From an uncultured Eubacteriales bacterium (lineage in GTDB: Bacteria; Bacillota; Clostridia; Oscillospirales; Acutalibacteraceae), in assembly GCA_900321905.1 (NCBI GenBank), contig ONXZ01000036.1:1-15671 (forward strand): 15,671 nucleotides of DNA, given 5' to 3'. Both the position numbers and the translations under genes were made by a program. The notes under the pieces were generated by a model that was given only the letters and a program-made list of their open reading frames with translations, had not been told where the DNA came from and did not search any database. Below are positions 7,043 through 14,800 of this stretch, piece after piece (positions within the stretch are counted from its first letter, which is position 1; the number at the start of each line of letters is the position of its first letter).

Positions 7043-7820
7043 AAATTAACTGTTCCTTTAGTTCCTGTACTGAGGAAAAATGTTTTTCCTCTCTGAGATA
7101 TTTGATAAGTTCCACGCGCACGGTTTTGCCGTAAAGGTCGCCGTTGAAGTCGAAAATGTGCGACTCGCAAATCGGCTCATCAACCTGCCACGAAGGACGA
7201 ATGCCAATGTTCGTAAACGCGTTGTAACGCACACCGTCAACCGTCACGCACGACTGATAAACGCCGAATTTAGGCTGAACAAGGCTACTTGGCAAATGCT
7301 GGTTAACAGTCGGAAAACCGATAGTTCTGCCGCGCTCGTCACCATGCTCAACAGGACTTTCAAAAGTGAAGTTGTAGCCGAGCATTTTGCTTGCCTTATC
7401 AACCTCGCCGTTTGCGATACACGCCCTGATTCGTGACGAACTTATAGGCTCATTATCGTAATCAAGATGTTCAAGAATACGCACCCATACATCGCGTTTT
7501 TCAAGCATTTTACGAAGGTCAAATGCGGTCCATTTTGCGCCCTTGCCAAAACGGAAATTATATCCGCAAAGGAGCATTTCAGCGCCGAGTTTGCCAATGA
7601 GAATTTCATCAACAAATTCGTCGGCAGTCATATTTTTAATTGTGTCAAAATCGGCAAATACCGCGTTTGGATAACGCTGTTCAAAAATGCTTTTCTGAAG
7701 CAGAGAAAACCTGTTGTTAACGCAGTAGATTGTAACATCTTTTGCACCTGTTGCAACTGTTTTATGAGCAAGGTGCATGCCGTCAAAGTCGCCGAGAGCG
7801 ACTGCTTTTCTGTTTGTCAT
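7020..7820 (-). CDS. ribF: Bifunctional riboflavin kinase / FAD synthetase
   Basis: A 266-residue enzyme making FMN and then FAD from riboflavin. The N-terminal adenylyltransferase domain has ALGDFDGMHLAH (HxxH at 16-19), CGYNFRFGKGA and EPISSSRIR. The C-terminal kinase domain shows GRTIGFPTVN with the PTxN motif, and the conserved NIGIRPS segment. The ATG at 7820 lies one base after the truB stop. The frame is open further upstream to 7937, but those residues do not look like RibF. The protein is shorter than the usual 300 or so residues because the N-terminus and the first domain are compact. No clear Shine-Dalgarno is present, so translation is probably coupled to truB. Placement after truB is common in bacteria. 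Confidence 0.93.
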   Translation of the reverse strand: MTNRKAVALGDFDGMHLAHKTVATGAKDVTIYCVNNRFSLLQKSIFEQRYPNAVFADFDTIKNMTADEFVDEILIGKLGAEMLLCGYNFRFGKGAKWTAFDLRKMLEKRDVWVRILEHLDYDNEPISSSRIRACIANGEVDKASKMLGYNFTFESPVEHGDERGRTIGFPTVNQHLPSSLVQPKFGVYQSCVTVDGVRYNAFTNIGIRPSWQVDEPICESHIFDFNGDLYGKTVRVELIKYLREEKHFSSVQELKEQLIYDKSSIV

Positions 7821-7821
7821 A

Positions 7822-8715
7822 TCACTGTTTGTGCGGCATAAGGCGCAGTGCCTTGAGTTCGCCGTCTTTGTGCTGTGCCAAGCCGAGCAAATTACCGTCT
7901 GCACCGTAAACTGTGCAGATTTCGTCAGGCTCAACACTCGCTTTTATTCTGTTAACATCAAGCGCGCCGCCGTTTGAAAAACGACGCGTCTGGGCAGGGC
8001 TGACAACCACCTTTTTGTAGGCGGACAGCACCCTGTCAATTCCAATTATTAAGTCGTTAAAACCTGCGTTTTCATCACGGCGTTTTTGCAGTTCGTCAAG
8101 TGTGACGCAGTCGCCGAGAGTGAAGCCGCAGGCGAGAGTTCTGCAAAGGTCTGTCATAACTGCGCCGCAACCGATTCTGTCACCGATATCGGCAATGAGC
8201 GAGCGAATATAAGTGCCTTTTGAGCAGATAACGTCAATGATGAATTCGCCGCTCTTTTCGCCGACAAAGTCGAGTTTTTTTATTTCAACTTCGCACGGCT
8301 CGCGGTCAACTTCCTTGCCCTGACGAGCAAGTTCATAAAGGCGCACACCGTCAACGGATTTTGCGCTGTACATCGGCGGGAGTTGCATAATTTTGCCTGT
8401 GAATTCAGGCAGAATTTGTTTGATTTCCTCCGCGCCAAAGTCCGTTTTGCACTCAGTCAGCACCTCGCCGGTAATATCGAGCGTGTCGGTAGTTTTGCCG
8501 AGTATGAAAGTTGCACGGTAGCCTTTATCGCTGTCAGGCAGAAAATTCAGAAACCGCGTGGAGTCACCGAGCATGACAGGCAAAACGCCTGTTGCCATAG
8601 GGTCAAGAGTACCCGTGTGACCTGCTTTTTTCTGCTGTGTAATACCGCGCACCTTTGCAACAACGCCGAAAGAAGTGATATCTTTCGGCTTGTTAATACA
8701 TATTATTCCGTTCAT
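7822..8715 (-). CDS. truB: tRNA pseudouridine(55) synthase
   Basis: A 297-residue TruB, which converts U55 in the T-loop of tRNAs to pseudouridine. It begins with the hallmark MNGIICINKPKDITS and carries GHTGTLDPMATGVLPV with catalytic D38. Later motifs include GYRATFILGKTTDTLDITG, PMYSAKSVDGVRLYELAR and the SKGTYIRSLIADIG region. The C-terminal end (about 235-297) corresponds to the small PUA-like domain. The start overlaps the nrnA stop by 4 nt (ATGA), so it is translationally coupled. The length is normal for the family. The rbfA-nrnA-truB-ribF order is the standard Firmicute arrangement. Confidence 0.96.
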   Translation of the reverse strand: MNGIICINKPKDITSFGVVAKVRGITQQKKAGHTGTLDPMATGVLPVMLGDSTRFLNFLPDSDKGYRATFILGKTTDTLDITGEVLTECKTDFGAEEIKQILPEFTGKIMQLPPMYSAKSVDGVRLYELARQGKEVDREPCEVEIKKLDFVGEKSGEFIIDVICSKGTYIRSLIADIGDRIGCGAVMTDLCRTLACGFTLGDCVTLDELQKRRDENAGFNDLIIGIDRVLSAYKKVVVSPAQTRRFSNGGALDVNRIKASVEPDEICTVYGADGNLLGLAQHKDGELKALRLMPHKQ

Positions 8716-9461
8716 TTTAAGAACTCACTTGCCTTTGCGACGAGCAGTTTTTTCGCCTCTTCAACACCGCATTCAAAACGGCATGCGGACGCCTGCTTGT
8801 GTCCGCCTCCGCCAAAGCATGCGGCGAGCACAGACGCATCTACGCTGTCAAGAGTTCTGACTGAGCATTTGCAGGTGCCGTCCTCTTTTTCGCGGATAGT
8901 GAGCCCGATTTCTACGCCTTCCTGCTGACGTGTGAGGGGTGCAATCGCCTCTGTTTCAACTTCTGACGAGCCTGACTGAGCATACATATCCTGCGTAACG
9001 GTAATCACGCAGATACGGTCGCGGTCAAAGAATTCCATTCCTTCAATAGCAAGTCGTTCAAGCGCAGCGTATGTTTTGGTCTTTGTTTCAAACATAACAC
9101 GGTTGATGGTTGCATTGTCCGCACCGAGGTCAATAAGTTCCGCCGCTGCACGGTAGGTGTTTGACGTGGTGCTTGCATAGCGAAAGCAACCCGTATCAGT
9201 GGTGATACCGATAAAAAGGGCGTTGGCAATCGGCTTGTCTATCTTGACGCGCATTGCTTTGATAACCTTAATTATAATCTCGCAAGCCGCTGCAGCGTCA
9301 GCGTTAAGAAGCAGATATTTTGCATAATTTGTGTTTGTGCCGTGATGGTCAATACACAAATCTATTTTGCCTGAAAACTTATCTGCAAGCGAGCCGAGCA
9401 AATTCTCTGTAGCAACGTCTACTGCAACGATAAATTCCTCGTCAAAATCAGGCAATATCAA
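8712..9461 (-). CDS. nrnA: DHH/DHHA1 phosphoesterase (NrnA-type nanoRNase/pAp phosphatase), C-terminal part of frameshifted gene
   Basis: The larger piece of an nrnA-type gene, whose family degrades 2-5-nt RNA and removes the 3'-phosphate from pAp. It continues the N-terminal piece at 9448-9663 in a frame shifted by +1. It carries the rest of the DHH domain (DFDEEFIVAVDVA, IDHHGTN with the DHH triad, GITTDTGCFRY) and the DHHA1 domain ending in CFGGGGHKQASACRF. The apparent start at 9461 (TTG) has no convincing ribosome site and is likely not used, because the family needs the N-terminal HxHPDGD metal site. Without frame repair the protein would be inactive. Whether this is a mutation, sequencing error or recoding is unresolved. 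It overlaps truB by 4 nt. Confidence 0.85.
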   Translation of the reverse strand: MILPDFDEEFIVAVDVATENLLGSLADKFSGKIDLCIDHHGTNTNYAKYLLLNADAAAACEIIIKVIKAMRVKIDKPIANALFIGITTDTGCFRYASTTSNTYRAAAELIDLGADNATINRVMFETKTKTYAALERLAIEGMEFFDRDRICVITVTQDMYAQSGSSEVETEAIAPLTRQQEGVEIGLTIREKEDGTCKCSVRTLDSVDASVLAACFGGGGHKQASACRFECGVEEAKKLLVAKASEFLK

Positions 9462-9663
9462 GGCAACCGGGTATCAGTTTGATATACTTTTGCTGAAACT
9501 CGTCAGCACACATAACACGCGCTTTTTTGCCCAGTTTTTTTAGCGCAAGACACAGCGCAAACGCACTTCCTACGGTGTCGCCGTCAGGGTGTGCGTGCGA
9601 TAAAATAAGGATATTATCCTTTTTTTTCAACATCTGTGCGCATTTTTCAACATTAATTTTCAT
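9448..9663 (-). CDS. nrnA: DHH phosphoesterase (NrnA-type), N-terminal part of frameshifted gene
   Basis: The 71-codon first piece of the nrnA gene, ending at a TGA at 9448-9450. It contains the metal-binding motif SHAHPDGDTVGSAFAL and the ADEFQQKYIKLIPG segment expected just before the strand that opens the second piece. The ATG at 9663 was chosen because it has GAGG about 9 nt upstream and begins MKINVEKC; it overlaps the rbfA stop by 11 nt. A TTG at 9678 is possible but weaker. The two pieces overlap at 9448-9461, and joining them in the +1 frame gives about 320 residues, a normal NrnA length, so the break is a single-base event in one gene. Confidence 0.85.
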   Translation of the reverse strand: MKINVEKCAQMLKKKDNILILSHAHPDGDTVGSAFALCLALKKLGKKARVMCADEFQQKYIKLIPGCLDIA

Positions 9664-10009
9664 CACTTTTAGCCTCAATGCTTTTCAGTTTATTAAACAG
9701 TTCAAAGCCTTTTTCAATAGATGTGTCCGCAACAAAGCGGAGTTCCGGCGTTTTGCGAAGGTGCAGGGATTCACCGAGTCTGTGCCTGATGAATCCCGAC
9801 GCAGCCTTGAGTCCTTTAACGGACTCTTTGGCAACGTCCTCGCCTTCAAGAGCCGATATATATATTTTTGCATAACTGAGGTCACCGCTTACGTCAACCT
9901 TTACAATGCTTATCATATCGCTTACGCGCGGGTCTTTGACCTCGCGCAGAATCAGCGTAAGTTCACGTTTGACGTCCTCGTTAATCCTGTCAATTCTATA
10001 ACTTGGCAT
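9653..10009 (-). CDS. rbfA: 30S ribosome-binding factor A
   Basis: A 118-residue RbfA, a KH-like protein that binds the 30S subunit and aids maturation of the 16S rRNA 5' end. It begins MPSYRIDRINEDVKRELTLIL and has the conserved VKDPRVSDMISIVKVDVSGDLSYAKIYIS and GFIRHRLGESLHLRKTPELRFVADTSIEKG blocks. The size is typical of Firmicutes. A GGAGG site lies just upstream of the ATG, 19 nt after the infB stop, and its end overlaps nrnA by 11 nt. The infB-rbfA-nrnA-truB order is the standard one. Confidence 0.96.
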   Translation of the reverse strand: MPSYRIDRINEDVKRELTLILREVKDPRVSDMISIVKVDVSGDLSYAKIYISALEGEDVAKESVKGLKAASGFIRHRLGESLHLRKTPELRFVADTSIEKGFELFNKLKSIEAKSDEN

Positions 10010-10028
10010 AATGCCTCCTGATTATGAA

Positions 10029-12383
10029 TTAATCTCTGTATTCCTCTACAAAGTATGCTTCAAGGATATCGCCCTCGCGGATATCATCAAAGCCTTTGAG
10101 TGAGATACCGCACTCGTAGCCCGAAGATACTTCCTTAACATCGTCCTTGAAACGTTTGAGGTTTGCAAGTTCAACATCGGCAATCTGCTTGCCGTCACGA
10201 ACTACGCGCACCTTGCCGTCGCGCTTGATGTGACCCGATGTAACAAGCGAACCTGCGATTGTGCCTGCAGAGGAAATTTTGTAAACCTCGCGCACCTCAA
10301 CAGTACCTGTATCAACATCACGGTACTTAGGCGCACGCATACCGCGCATAGCGTTTTCAATATCCTCAATAGCGTCGTAGATGATGTTGTATGTCTTAAT
10401 TTCAATTCCGTCGCGCTCTGCGTTGTCTTTTGCTGCAGCATCAACACCGATGTTGAAGCCGACAATAATTGCGTTTGAAGCCGCTGCAAGCATAACGTCA
10501 GATTCGCTGACTGTGCCGACTGCGCCGTGAATAATTTTAACGCGAACTTCGTCGTTTTCAATCTTGAGAAGCGACTGCTTAACAGCCTCAACAGAGCCCT
10601 GAACGTCAGCCTTAACAACGATGTTAAGTTCTTTGAGTTCACCCTCCTGAAGCGTGTCAAACAGGGTGTCAAGAGTTACCTTCTGGAATGCCTTGAATTC
10701 CTCTTCCTTAGCCTCTTCCTTACGCTGCTCAACAAGACGGCGTGCAAGTTTTTCATCAGAAACAGCATTAAACAAATCGCCGCTCATCGGCGCAGAGTCA
10801 AGACCCATAATCTCAACAGGTACAGACGGACCTGCGGCGTTGATTTTTTTGCCGCGGAAGTCAGTCATTGCACGAACTTTACCTACTGCGGTACCTGCTA
10901 TGATAACATCGCCTGACTTAAGCGTACCATTCTGTACAAGGAGAGTTGCAATAGGACCTCTGCCCTTGTCGAGTTTTGCCTCGATAACAACACCCTTTGC
11001 AGAGCGGTCAGGGTTAGCCTTGAGTTCGCACATCTCTGCAACAAGATTAATGGTTTCAAGGAGTTTGTCGATACCCATTTTTGTCTTTGCGGAAACAGGC
11101 ACGCAGATAACGTCGCCGCCCCACTCCTCGGGAACAAGATTATGCTCGGTAAGTTGCTGCATAACTCTGTCAGGGTTTGCGCCCTCTTTATCCATTTTGT
11201 TGATTGCAACAATGATTTCAACACCAGCCGCTTTGGCGTGGTTGATAGCCTCAACAGTCTGCGGCATAATACCGTCGTCTGCCGCTACAACAAGCACAGC
11301 GATATCGGTTGCCATTGCGCCCCTTGCACGCATTGCGGTGAACGCCGCGTGTCCGGGAGTATCGAGGAATGTAATCTTATCGCCGTCAGAAGTTGTTACC
11401 TGATAAGCGCCGATAGCCTGGGTGATACCGCCTGCTTCGGTTGAAGTAACATCGGTGTTTCTGATAGCGTCAAGAATTGAAGTTTTACCGTGGTCAACGT
11501 GACCCATAACGCAGACAACAGGGCAACGAGGAATTGCGTTTTCGTCGTTTTCGTCCTCAACCTCGATAATCTGCTCTTCGATTGAAACGACAACTTCCTT
11601 TTCAACCTTTGCGCCGAGTTCTGTGCCGACAATCTCCGCAGTTTCAAAGTCGATAACTTCGTTAACGGTTACCATCATACCGAGTTTCATAAGTTCTTTG
11701 ATAACCTCGGTTGCGGTAATACGGAGCATTGAAGCAAGTTCGCCGACCGTAATTTCTTCAGGAATCTCAATTTTAATCTGCTGCTTTTTACGCTGCTCTG
11801 CAATACGGGCAAGACGCTGAGCCTCTGTCTCCTTTTTGCGTGAAACAGGTCTTTTCTTTCTGTACTGCTTTGATTTCTGGTTGAGTTTTTGTTTTTTCTG
11901 ATTGTCGTTGTAATTGTTTGCAGGCGCAATATCCTCGTACTTCTGGTTGTATTTTTCGAGGTCGACATTGTTGGTTCTTGTGTCGATACGGCGCGCTTCG
12001 CCCTTTGTTCTTGCCTGCGGAGCCTGGGTAGCCTTTTTCTTTGCCTTTTCCTCTGCGCGTTTTGCCGCCTGCTCTGCCATCTGCAGAATAGCCGCCTGGC
12101 TCTGGTGCTTTTTAGCCTTTGAGTCAGTTTTTGCCGCAGCCTTTGCAGGCTTTTTATCAGCCTTTTTATCCTGCGGTTTGCGCGTTGCAAAGTAAGCGTC
12201 AAGGCTATCAACGCTGTTTTCCTGTGTGATTTTATCAAAAAGAATGTTGAGTTCTTCCTCCTCAAGCACTGACGAAGGCTTTTTAGCCGCGCCCTCGCAG
12301 TAATCGGAAAGAATCTGAACAATCTCCTTGCTCTGTTTACCGAAATCTTTTGCGACGTCGGAAACCTTAATCTTTATCAACAT
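10029..12383 (-). CDS. infB: Translation initiation factor IF-2
   Basis: IF-2, the GTPase that brings initiator tRNA to the 30S subunit and promotes subunit joining. An IF2-N domain spans residues 1-50, followed by a long lysine/alanine/glutamine-rich linker (about 70-205) of low complexity. A second IF2-N domain (208-262) and the G domain follow, with GHVDHGKTS, the switch motif [20 protein letters not shown] and NKMD. Domains II, III and the tRNA-binding C2 complete a protein of about 784 residues. Two ATGs compete: 12389 sits only 3-4 nt from GGGAGG, while 12383 has the better 9-nt spacing and was chosen. Either overlaps the ylxQ end by 17-23 nt, indicating translational coupling. Confidence 0.97.
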   Translation of the reverse strand: MLIKIKVSDVAKDFGKQSKEIVQILSDYCEGAAKKPSSVLEEEELNILFDKITQENSVDSLDAYFATRKPQDKKADKKPAKAAAKTDSKAKKHQSQAAILQMAEQAAKRAEEKAKKKATQAPQARTKGEARRIDTRTNNVDLEKYNQKYEDIAPANNYNDNQKKQKLNQKSKQYRKKRPVSRKKETEAQRLARIAEQRKKQQIKIEIPEEITVGELASMLRITATEVIKELMKLGMMVTVNEVIDFETAEIVGTELGAKVEKEVVVSIEEQIIEVEDENDENAIPRCPVVCVMGHVDHGKTSILDAIRNTDVTSTEAGGITQAIGAYQVTTSDGDKITFLDTPGHAAFTAMRARGAMATDIAVLVVAADDGIMPQTVEAINHAKAAGVEIIVAINKMDKEGANPDRVMQQLTEHNLVPEEWGGDVICVPVSAKTKMGIDKLLETINLVAEMCELKANPDRSAKGVVIEAKLDKGRGPIATLLVQNGTLKSGDVIIAGTAVGKVRAMTDFRGKKINAAGPSVPVEIMGLDSAPMSGDLFNAVSDEKLARRLVEQRKEEAKEEEFKAFQKVTLDTLFDTLQEGELKELNIVVKADVQGSVEAVKQSLLKIENDEVRVKIIHGAVGTVSESDVMLAAASNAIIVGFNIGVDAAAKDNAERDGIEIKTYNIIYDAIEDIENAMRGMRAPKYRDVDTGTVEVREVYKISSAGTIAGSLVTSGHIKRDGKVRVVRDGKQIADVELANLKRFKDDVKEVSSGYECGISLKGFDDIREGDILEAYFVEEYRD

Positions 12384-12702
12384 AGACATTTTCCTCCCTG
12401 ATTAACTCATAAATTCTCGTGGAAAAATTGATATCATCAACGGTAAGCACACCCGCTTTGTAGCCGAGGAAACGGTGAAGGTCGTTAATCGTTTCCTCTA
12501 TTTGTATGCAATCAATCGGCTTTTTGACATTGCTGACGGCAAATTCAAACTCTTTAATCAGGCGAGGCGATATATCGCTTGCAAAAACGACAAGTTTTGC
12601 TTTTCCGCCCTTAACCGCGCCAAGCGCCATATCATGCCCCATTGAGAGTTTGCCCGCACCCCGTGCCATACCGAGCAGGCTGATGTACTTTTTACTGTTC
12701 AT
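12367..12702 (-). CDS. ylxQ: YlxQ, L7Ae/L30e-family RNA-binding protein
   Basis: A 111-residue protein of the L7Ae/L30e/S12e family, whose members bind kink-turn RNA. It begins MNSKKYISLLGMARGAGKLSMG and has the glycine-rich GMARGAGKLSMGHD loop and the KAKLVVFASDISPR strand-helix expected of the fold. The C-terminal tail is extended by about 15 residues ([21 protein letters not shown]) relative to a minimal L7Ae domain. It overlaps ylxR by 11 nt and infB by 17-23 nt. Its place between nusA-ylxR and infB is conserved in Firmicutes. The exact cellular role is not settled, though translation or RNase P related binding is assumed. Confidence 0.93.
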   Translation of the reverse strand: MNSKKYISLLGMARGAGKLSMGHDMALGAVKGGKAKLVVFASDISPRLIKEFEFAVSNVKKPIDCIQIEETINDLHRFLGYKAGVLTVDDINFSTRIYELIREENVYVDKD

Positions 12703-12961
12703 TTTTTATTTCTTCTTCCATCTTATCGTAAACACCGTCGTCAATCGCTGTGTCAAACGCACGCTCAAAGGCTCTTTTTTTGCGGGCTTTCTGCAGGCAC
12801 TCAATGTTTTTGCAAACGTATGCGCCCCTGCCCGACTTTTTGCCTGTGAGGTCAAGACTGACTTCGCCATCGGGAGATTTAACCACACGCACAAGAGTGC
12901 GCTTGTCAAACATCTCGCCGCAGCCGGTGCATTTTCTCATAGGTATTTTTTTAGGTTTCAT
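12692..12961 (-). CDS. rnpM: YlxR / RnpM family RNA-binding protein
   Basis: An 89-residue YlxR-family protein; in Bacillus subtilis this family (renamed RnpM) binds RNase P RNA and modulates its activity. Visible hallmarks are PMRKCTGCGEMFDKRTLVRVVK, the SGRGAYVCKNIECLQKARKKRAFERAF signature with the GRGAYVC motif, and a basic surface. Two CxxC-like cysteine pairs are present (C11 and C14, and C50 and C55). The ATG has a GAGG site 8 nt upstream and starts 17 nt after the nusA stop. The nusA-ylxR-ylxQ-infB order fixes the identity. Confidence 0.94.
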   Translation of the reverse strand: MKPKKIPMRKCTGCGEMFDKRTLVRVVKSPDGEVSLDLTGKKSGRGAYVCKNIECLQKARKKRAFERAFDTAIDDGVYDKMEEEIKNEQ

Positions 12962-12978
12962 AACTAACCTCGCAAAAA

Positions 12979-14028
12979 TTAACCCTCGTAAAAGCCTGAT
13001 TCAGGCTTGATGTCGATTTTCCAGTTTGTAAGTTTTGCGGCAAGACGGACGTTTTGTCCCTTGTTGCCGATTGCAAGCGAAAGTTGGTCGTCAGGCACAG
13101 TTGCTCTGCAGGACTTTGCGCCCTCATCGAGAATCTCAACGCTTACAACATCTGACGGTGCAAGCGCCGCTGCAACAAACTCTGCAGGGTCGTCGCTGTA
13201 CTTGACAATATCAATCTTTTCACCGCCGAGCGCGTCAACAATGTTTGAAACACGCTGACCGCGAGGGCCAATACAGGAACCTACAGGGTCTATATCATCT
13301 TCCTTTGAGAGAACTGCAATCTTTGTTCTGCTGCCTGCCTCGCGCGATACGGATTTAATTTCGATTGTGCCGTCAAAAATTTCAGGCACCTCGGTTTCAA
13401 ACAGACGTCTTACAAGACCGGGGTGTGTGCGCGAAATCATAATCTTAGGACCTTTGTTGCCCTCTTTAACGTCAACGACAAAAATCTTTGTCATATCGCC
13501 GACTTCAAATTCCTCGCCCGGCACCTGCTCTGCCTTTGGCAGGATGGCTTCGTTTTTGCCGATTTCGAGTGTAACGTTGCCTGTAACAGGGTCAACTCTG
13601 CTGACTTTTGCAGAAAGGAGTTCCTGATTTTTGCTCTGGAATTCCTTGAGCATCTGACCGCGCTCAGCCTCTTTGATACCCTGACGGATAACATGCTTTG
13701 CAGTCTGTGCTACAATTCTGCCGAAGCTCTTTGTTTTAAGAGGAATGTCGATTGTTTTGCCGACTTTTGCAGACTTGCGAATCATCTGCGCCTGCTCAAG
13801 GGTGAGGTCTGTGTCCTCGTCCTCAACCTCCTCAACAACGTTTTTGGTAACATAAACTTTAATTCTTTGCTTTTCAGGGTCGATATCGCAGTGTACGATA
13901 TCCTTGCCGCCGAAGTCGTGCTTTGCGGCAACTACGATTGCGGCAGAGATTTTTTCATAAAGGTAATCTGCCGGTATACCTTTTTCCGCCTCAAGCATTT
14001 TAACTGCTTCAAAAAATTCCTTGCTCAT
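12979..14028 (-). CDS. nusA: Transcription termination/antitermination protein NusA
   Basis: A 349-residue NusA, which binds RNA polymerase and modulates pausing, termination and antitermination. An N-terminal RNAP-binding domain (about 1-125) is followed by an S1 domain (SAKVSRVDPVTGNVTLEIGKNEAILP, about 135-200). Two KH domains complete it: GSCIGPRGQRVSNIVDALGGEKIDIV, and the KH2 motif SLAIGNKGQNVRLAAKL. It lacks the acidic C-terminal repeats of the E. coli protein, as is normal in Firmicutes. The start follows rimP by 34 nt and has a GAAAGGA/GGA site. NusA itself can influence the terminator-like structure in its own operon leader (14713-14737), which makes autoregulation worth testing. 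Confidence 0.96.
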   Translation of the reverse strand: MSKEFFEAVKMLEAEKGIPADYLYEKISAAIVVAAKHDFGGKDIVHCDIDPEKQRIKVYVTKNVVEEVEDEDTDLTLEQAQMIRKSAKVGKTIDIPLKTKSFGRIVAQTAKHVIRQGIKEAERGQMLKEFQSKNQELLSAKVSRVDPVTGNVTLEIGKNEAILPKAEQVPGEEFEVGDMTKIFVVDVKEGNKGPKIMISRTHPGLVRRLFETEVPEIFDGTIEIKSVSREAGSRTKIAVLSKEDDIDPVGSCIGPRGQRVSNIVDALGGEKIDIVKYSDDPAEFVAAALAPSDVVSVEILDEGAKSCRATVPDDQLSLAIGNKGQNVRLAAKLTNWKIDIKPESGFYEG

Positions 14029-14062
14029 TTTTCCAAATCATTCCTTTCTATTAAAAATGGGG

Positions 14063-14542
14063 TTATACAAAATCATTTATATCAAAATCGTCGAGTTTGA
14101 CGTAGTTAGTGTCCTTTTTGTCAAAGGTCATAGTACTGCCGTCCTGAAGTTCGAGCGATATTTTTTTATGCTCATACGCTGTGAGTTTTCCGTTAAAATC
14201 ACGCACGCCGTCGATGGGTCTGATTGTGCGAACCATAACAGGCGAGCCGATATATTTTTCAAAATGTTCGTCGCGCTTTAGTTCACGCTCAACGCCGGGC
14301 GAACTGATTTCGAGCATATAGTTCTGCGAAATCGGGTCTGCGTCATCAAGCGGTTTGGACACCGCGTGCGTAAGGTCAACGCAGTCGTCAATATTAACGC
14401 CGTCCGCCTTGTCAATAAAAATACGCAAATACCATTCGTTACCTTCTTTTTTAAACGTGATATCCCAGATTTCAAGCCCGAGTTCGTCTGCAAAAGGCTT
14501 GACAATTTCCTCAACCTTCTGCACTGTATTTGGCTTTGCCAC
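14063..14542 (-). CDS. rimP: Ribosome maturation factor RimP
   Basis: A 159-residue RimP, needed for maturation of the 30S subunit, first gene of the nusA operon. It shows the conserved core GLEIWDITFKKEGNEWYLRIFIDK, the CVDLTHAVSKPLDDADPI helix, and YMLEISSPGVERELK. The C-terminal SH3-like part contains GKLTAYEHKKISLELQDG. The start was set at the GTG at 14542, preceded by AAGGGAG at good spacing, giving a normal family length. An open frame extends upstream to 14734, but it runs through repeat and hairpin sequence and reads as non-protein. The preceding leader is about 215 nt long. Confidence 0.93.
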   Translation of the reverse strand: MAKPNTVQKVEEIVKPFADELGLEIWDITFKKEGNEWYLRIFIDKADGVNIDDCVDLTHAVSKPLDDADPISQNYMLEISSPGVERELKRDEHFEKYIGSPVMVRTIRPIDGVRDFNGKLTAYEHKKISLELQDGSTMTFDKKDTNYVKLDDFDINDFV

Positions 14543-14564
14543 TTTTTTCGCTCCCTTCGGTTGA

Positions 14565-14681
14565 CAGACTCCAGATACCAGATACCAGACTCCAGCCTGT
14601 AAGGCGCTGCGCACAACTATTATAACGGGTATGGGCAGAGCCCATCCCTGCTGGATACTCGATTCTGGAAACTGGAAACTG
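14565..14681. repeat. Inverted pair of 7-bp repeat arrays flanking a hairpin, in the rimP leader
   Basis: Two 31-bp arrays, each four 7-bp units plus a CAG or CTG end. On the plus strand, 14565-14595 reads CAGACTC, CAGATAC, CAGATAC, CAGACTC, CAG. The other, 14651-14681, read on the minus strand gives CAGTTTC, CAGTTTC, CAGAATC, GAGTATC, CAG. They face each other, match at about 22 of 31 positions, and flank a 55-bp core. That core has a 9-bp-stem hairpin (14627-14648, ATGGGC/GCCCAT with flanking GGG/CCC and one bulge). No coding function is visible. It looks like a small non-autonomous dispersed repeat (MITE- or REP-like), but copies elsewhere were not checked. Confidence 0.6.
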
Positions 14682-14703
14682 CAATTCGGCTGCGCCGATT
14701 TGC
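14681..14703 (-). other. Short stem-loop in the rimP leader
   Basis: GCAATTCGGC and GCCGATTTGC pair at 9 of 10 positions around a TGC loop. It abuts the right-hand repeat array on one side and the terminator-like hairpin on the other, so the whole 14565-14737 block is a run of stem-loops. No known RNA family was recognised. Confidence 0.55.
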
Positions 14704-14707
14704 TTAC

Positions 14708-14737
14708 AAAAAGAAGCGGACCGCCTTGGCCCACTTC
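14708..14737 (-). terminator. Terminator-like hairpin in the rimP leader
   Basis: On the minus strand GAAGTGGGCC pairs with GGTCCGCTTC (10 bp, two G-U pairs) around an AAGGC loop and is followed by TTTTTG. It lies about 20-45 nt after the predicted rimP start, so it could stop read-through from the membrane-protein gene, attenuate the nusA operon, or be part of the repeat element. The T-run is short. Confidence 0.55.
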
Positions 14738-14764
14738 ATTTAAGTTTATAATCGTACATTGACT

Positions 14765-14792
14765 ATTATATATAATTATTTTTATTTGTCAA
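14765..14792 (-). promoter_or_regulatory. Promoter of the rimP-nusA-infB operon
   Basis: Minus-strand TTGACA (14787-14792), 16-bp spacer, TATAAT (14765-14770); both hexamers match the housekeeping sigma consensus exactly. The -35 lies 8 nt past the stop of the upstream membrane-protein gene. Predicted start is near 14758, giving a leader of about 215 nt before the rimP GTG. Confidence 0.8.
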
Positions 14793-14800
14793 GAGTTTTT

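Noticed and set aside
7821..7937. N-terminal extension of RibF by 39 residues
   Set aside because: It lies inside truB in another frame and does not resemble RibF; the conserved ALGDFDG motif begins shortly after the ATG at 7820.
9440..9480. RF2-like programmed +1 frameshift in nrnA
   Set aside because: The site reads GCC TGA, without the CTT TGA slip codon or the close upstream AGGGGG element of RF2 recoding; a one-base indel or sequencing error is simpler, though recoding is not excluded.
10654..11403. Plus-strand open frame of 249 codons
   Set aside because: It lies wholly opposite infB, whose minus-strand frame encodes the conserved IF-2 G domain and domain II; the plus-strand product is low-complexity and unrecognisable.
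13423..14100. Plus-strand open frame of 225 codons opposite nusA
   Set aside because: The minus strand encodes well-conserved NusA; the antisense product is cysteine/phenylalanine-rich shadow sequence.
14543..14734. N-terminal extension of RimP by 64 residues
   Set aside because: The frame is open but crosses the hairpins and 7-bp repeat arrays, has no match to RimP, and the GTG at 14542 has a good ribosome site and gives the normal family length.
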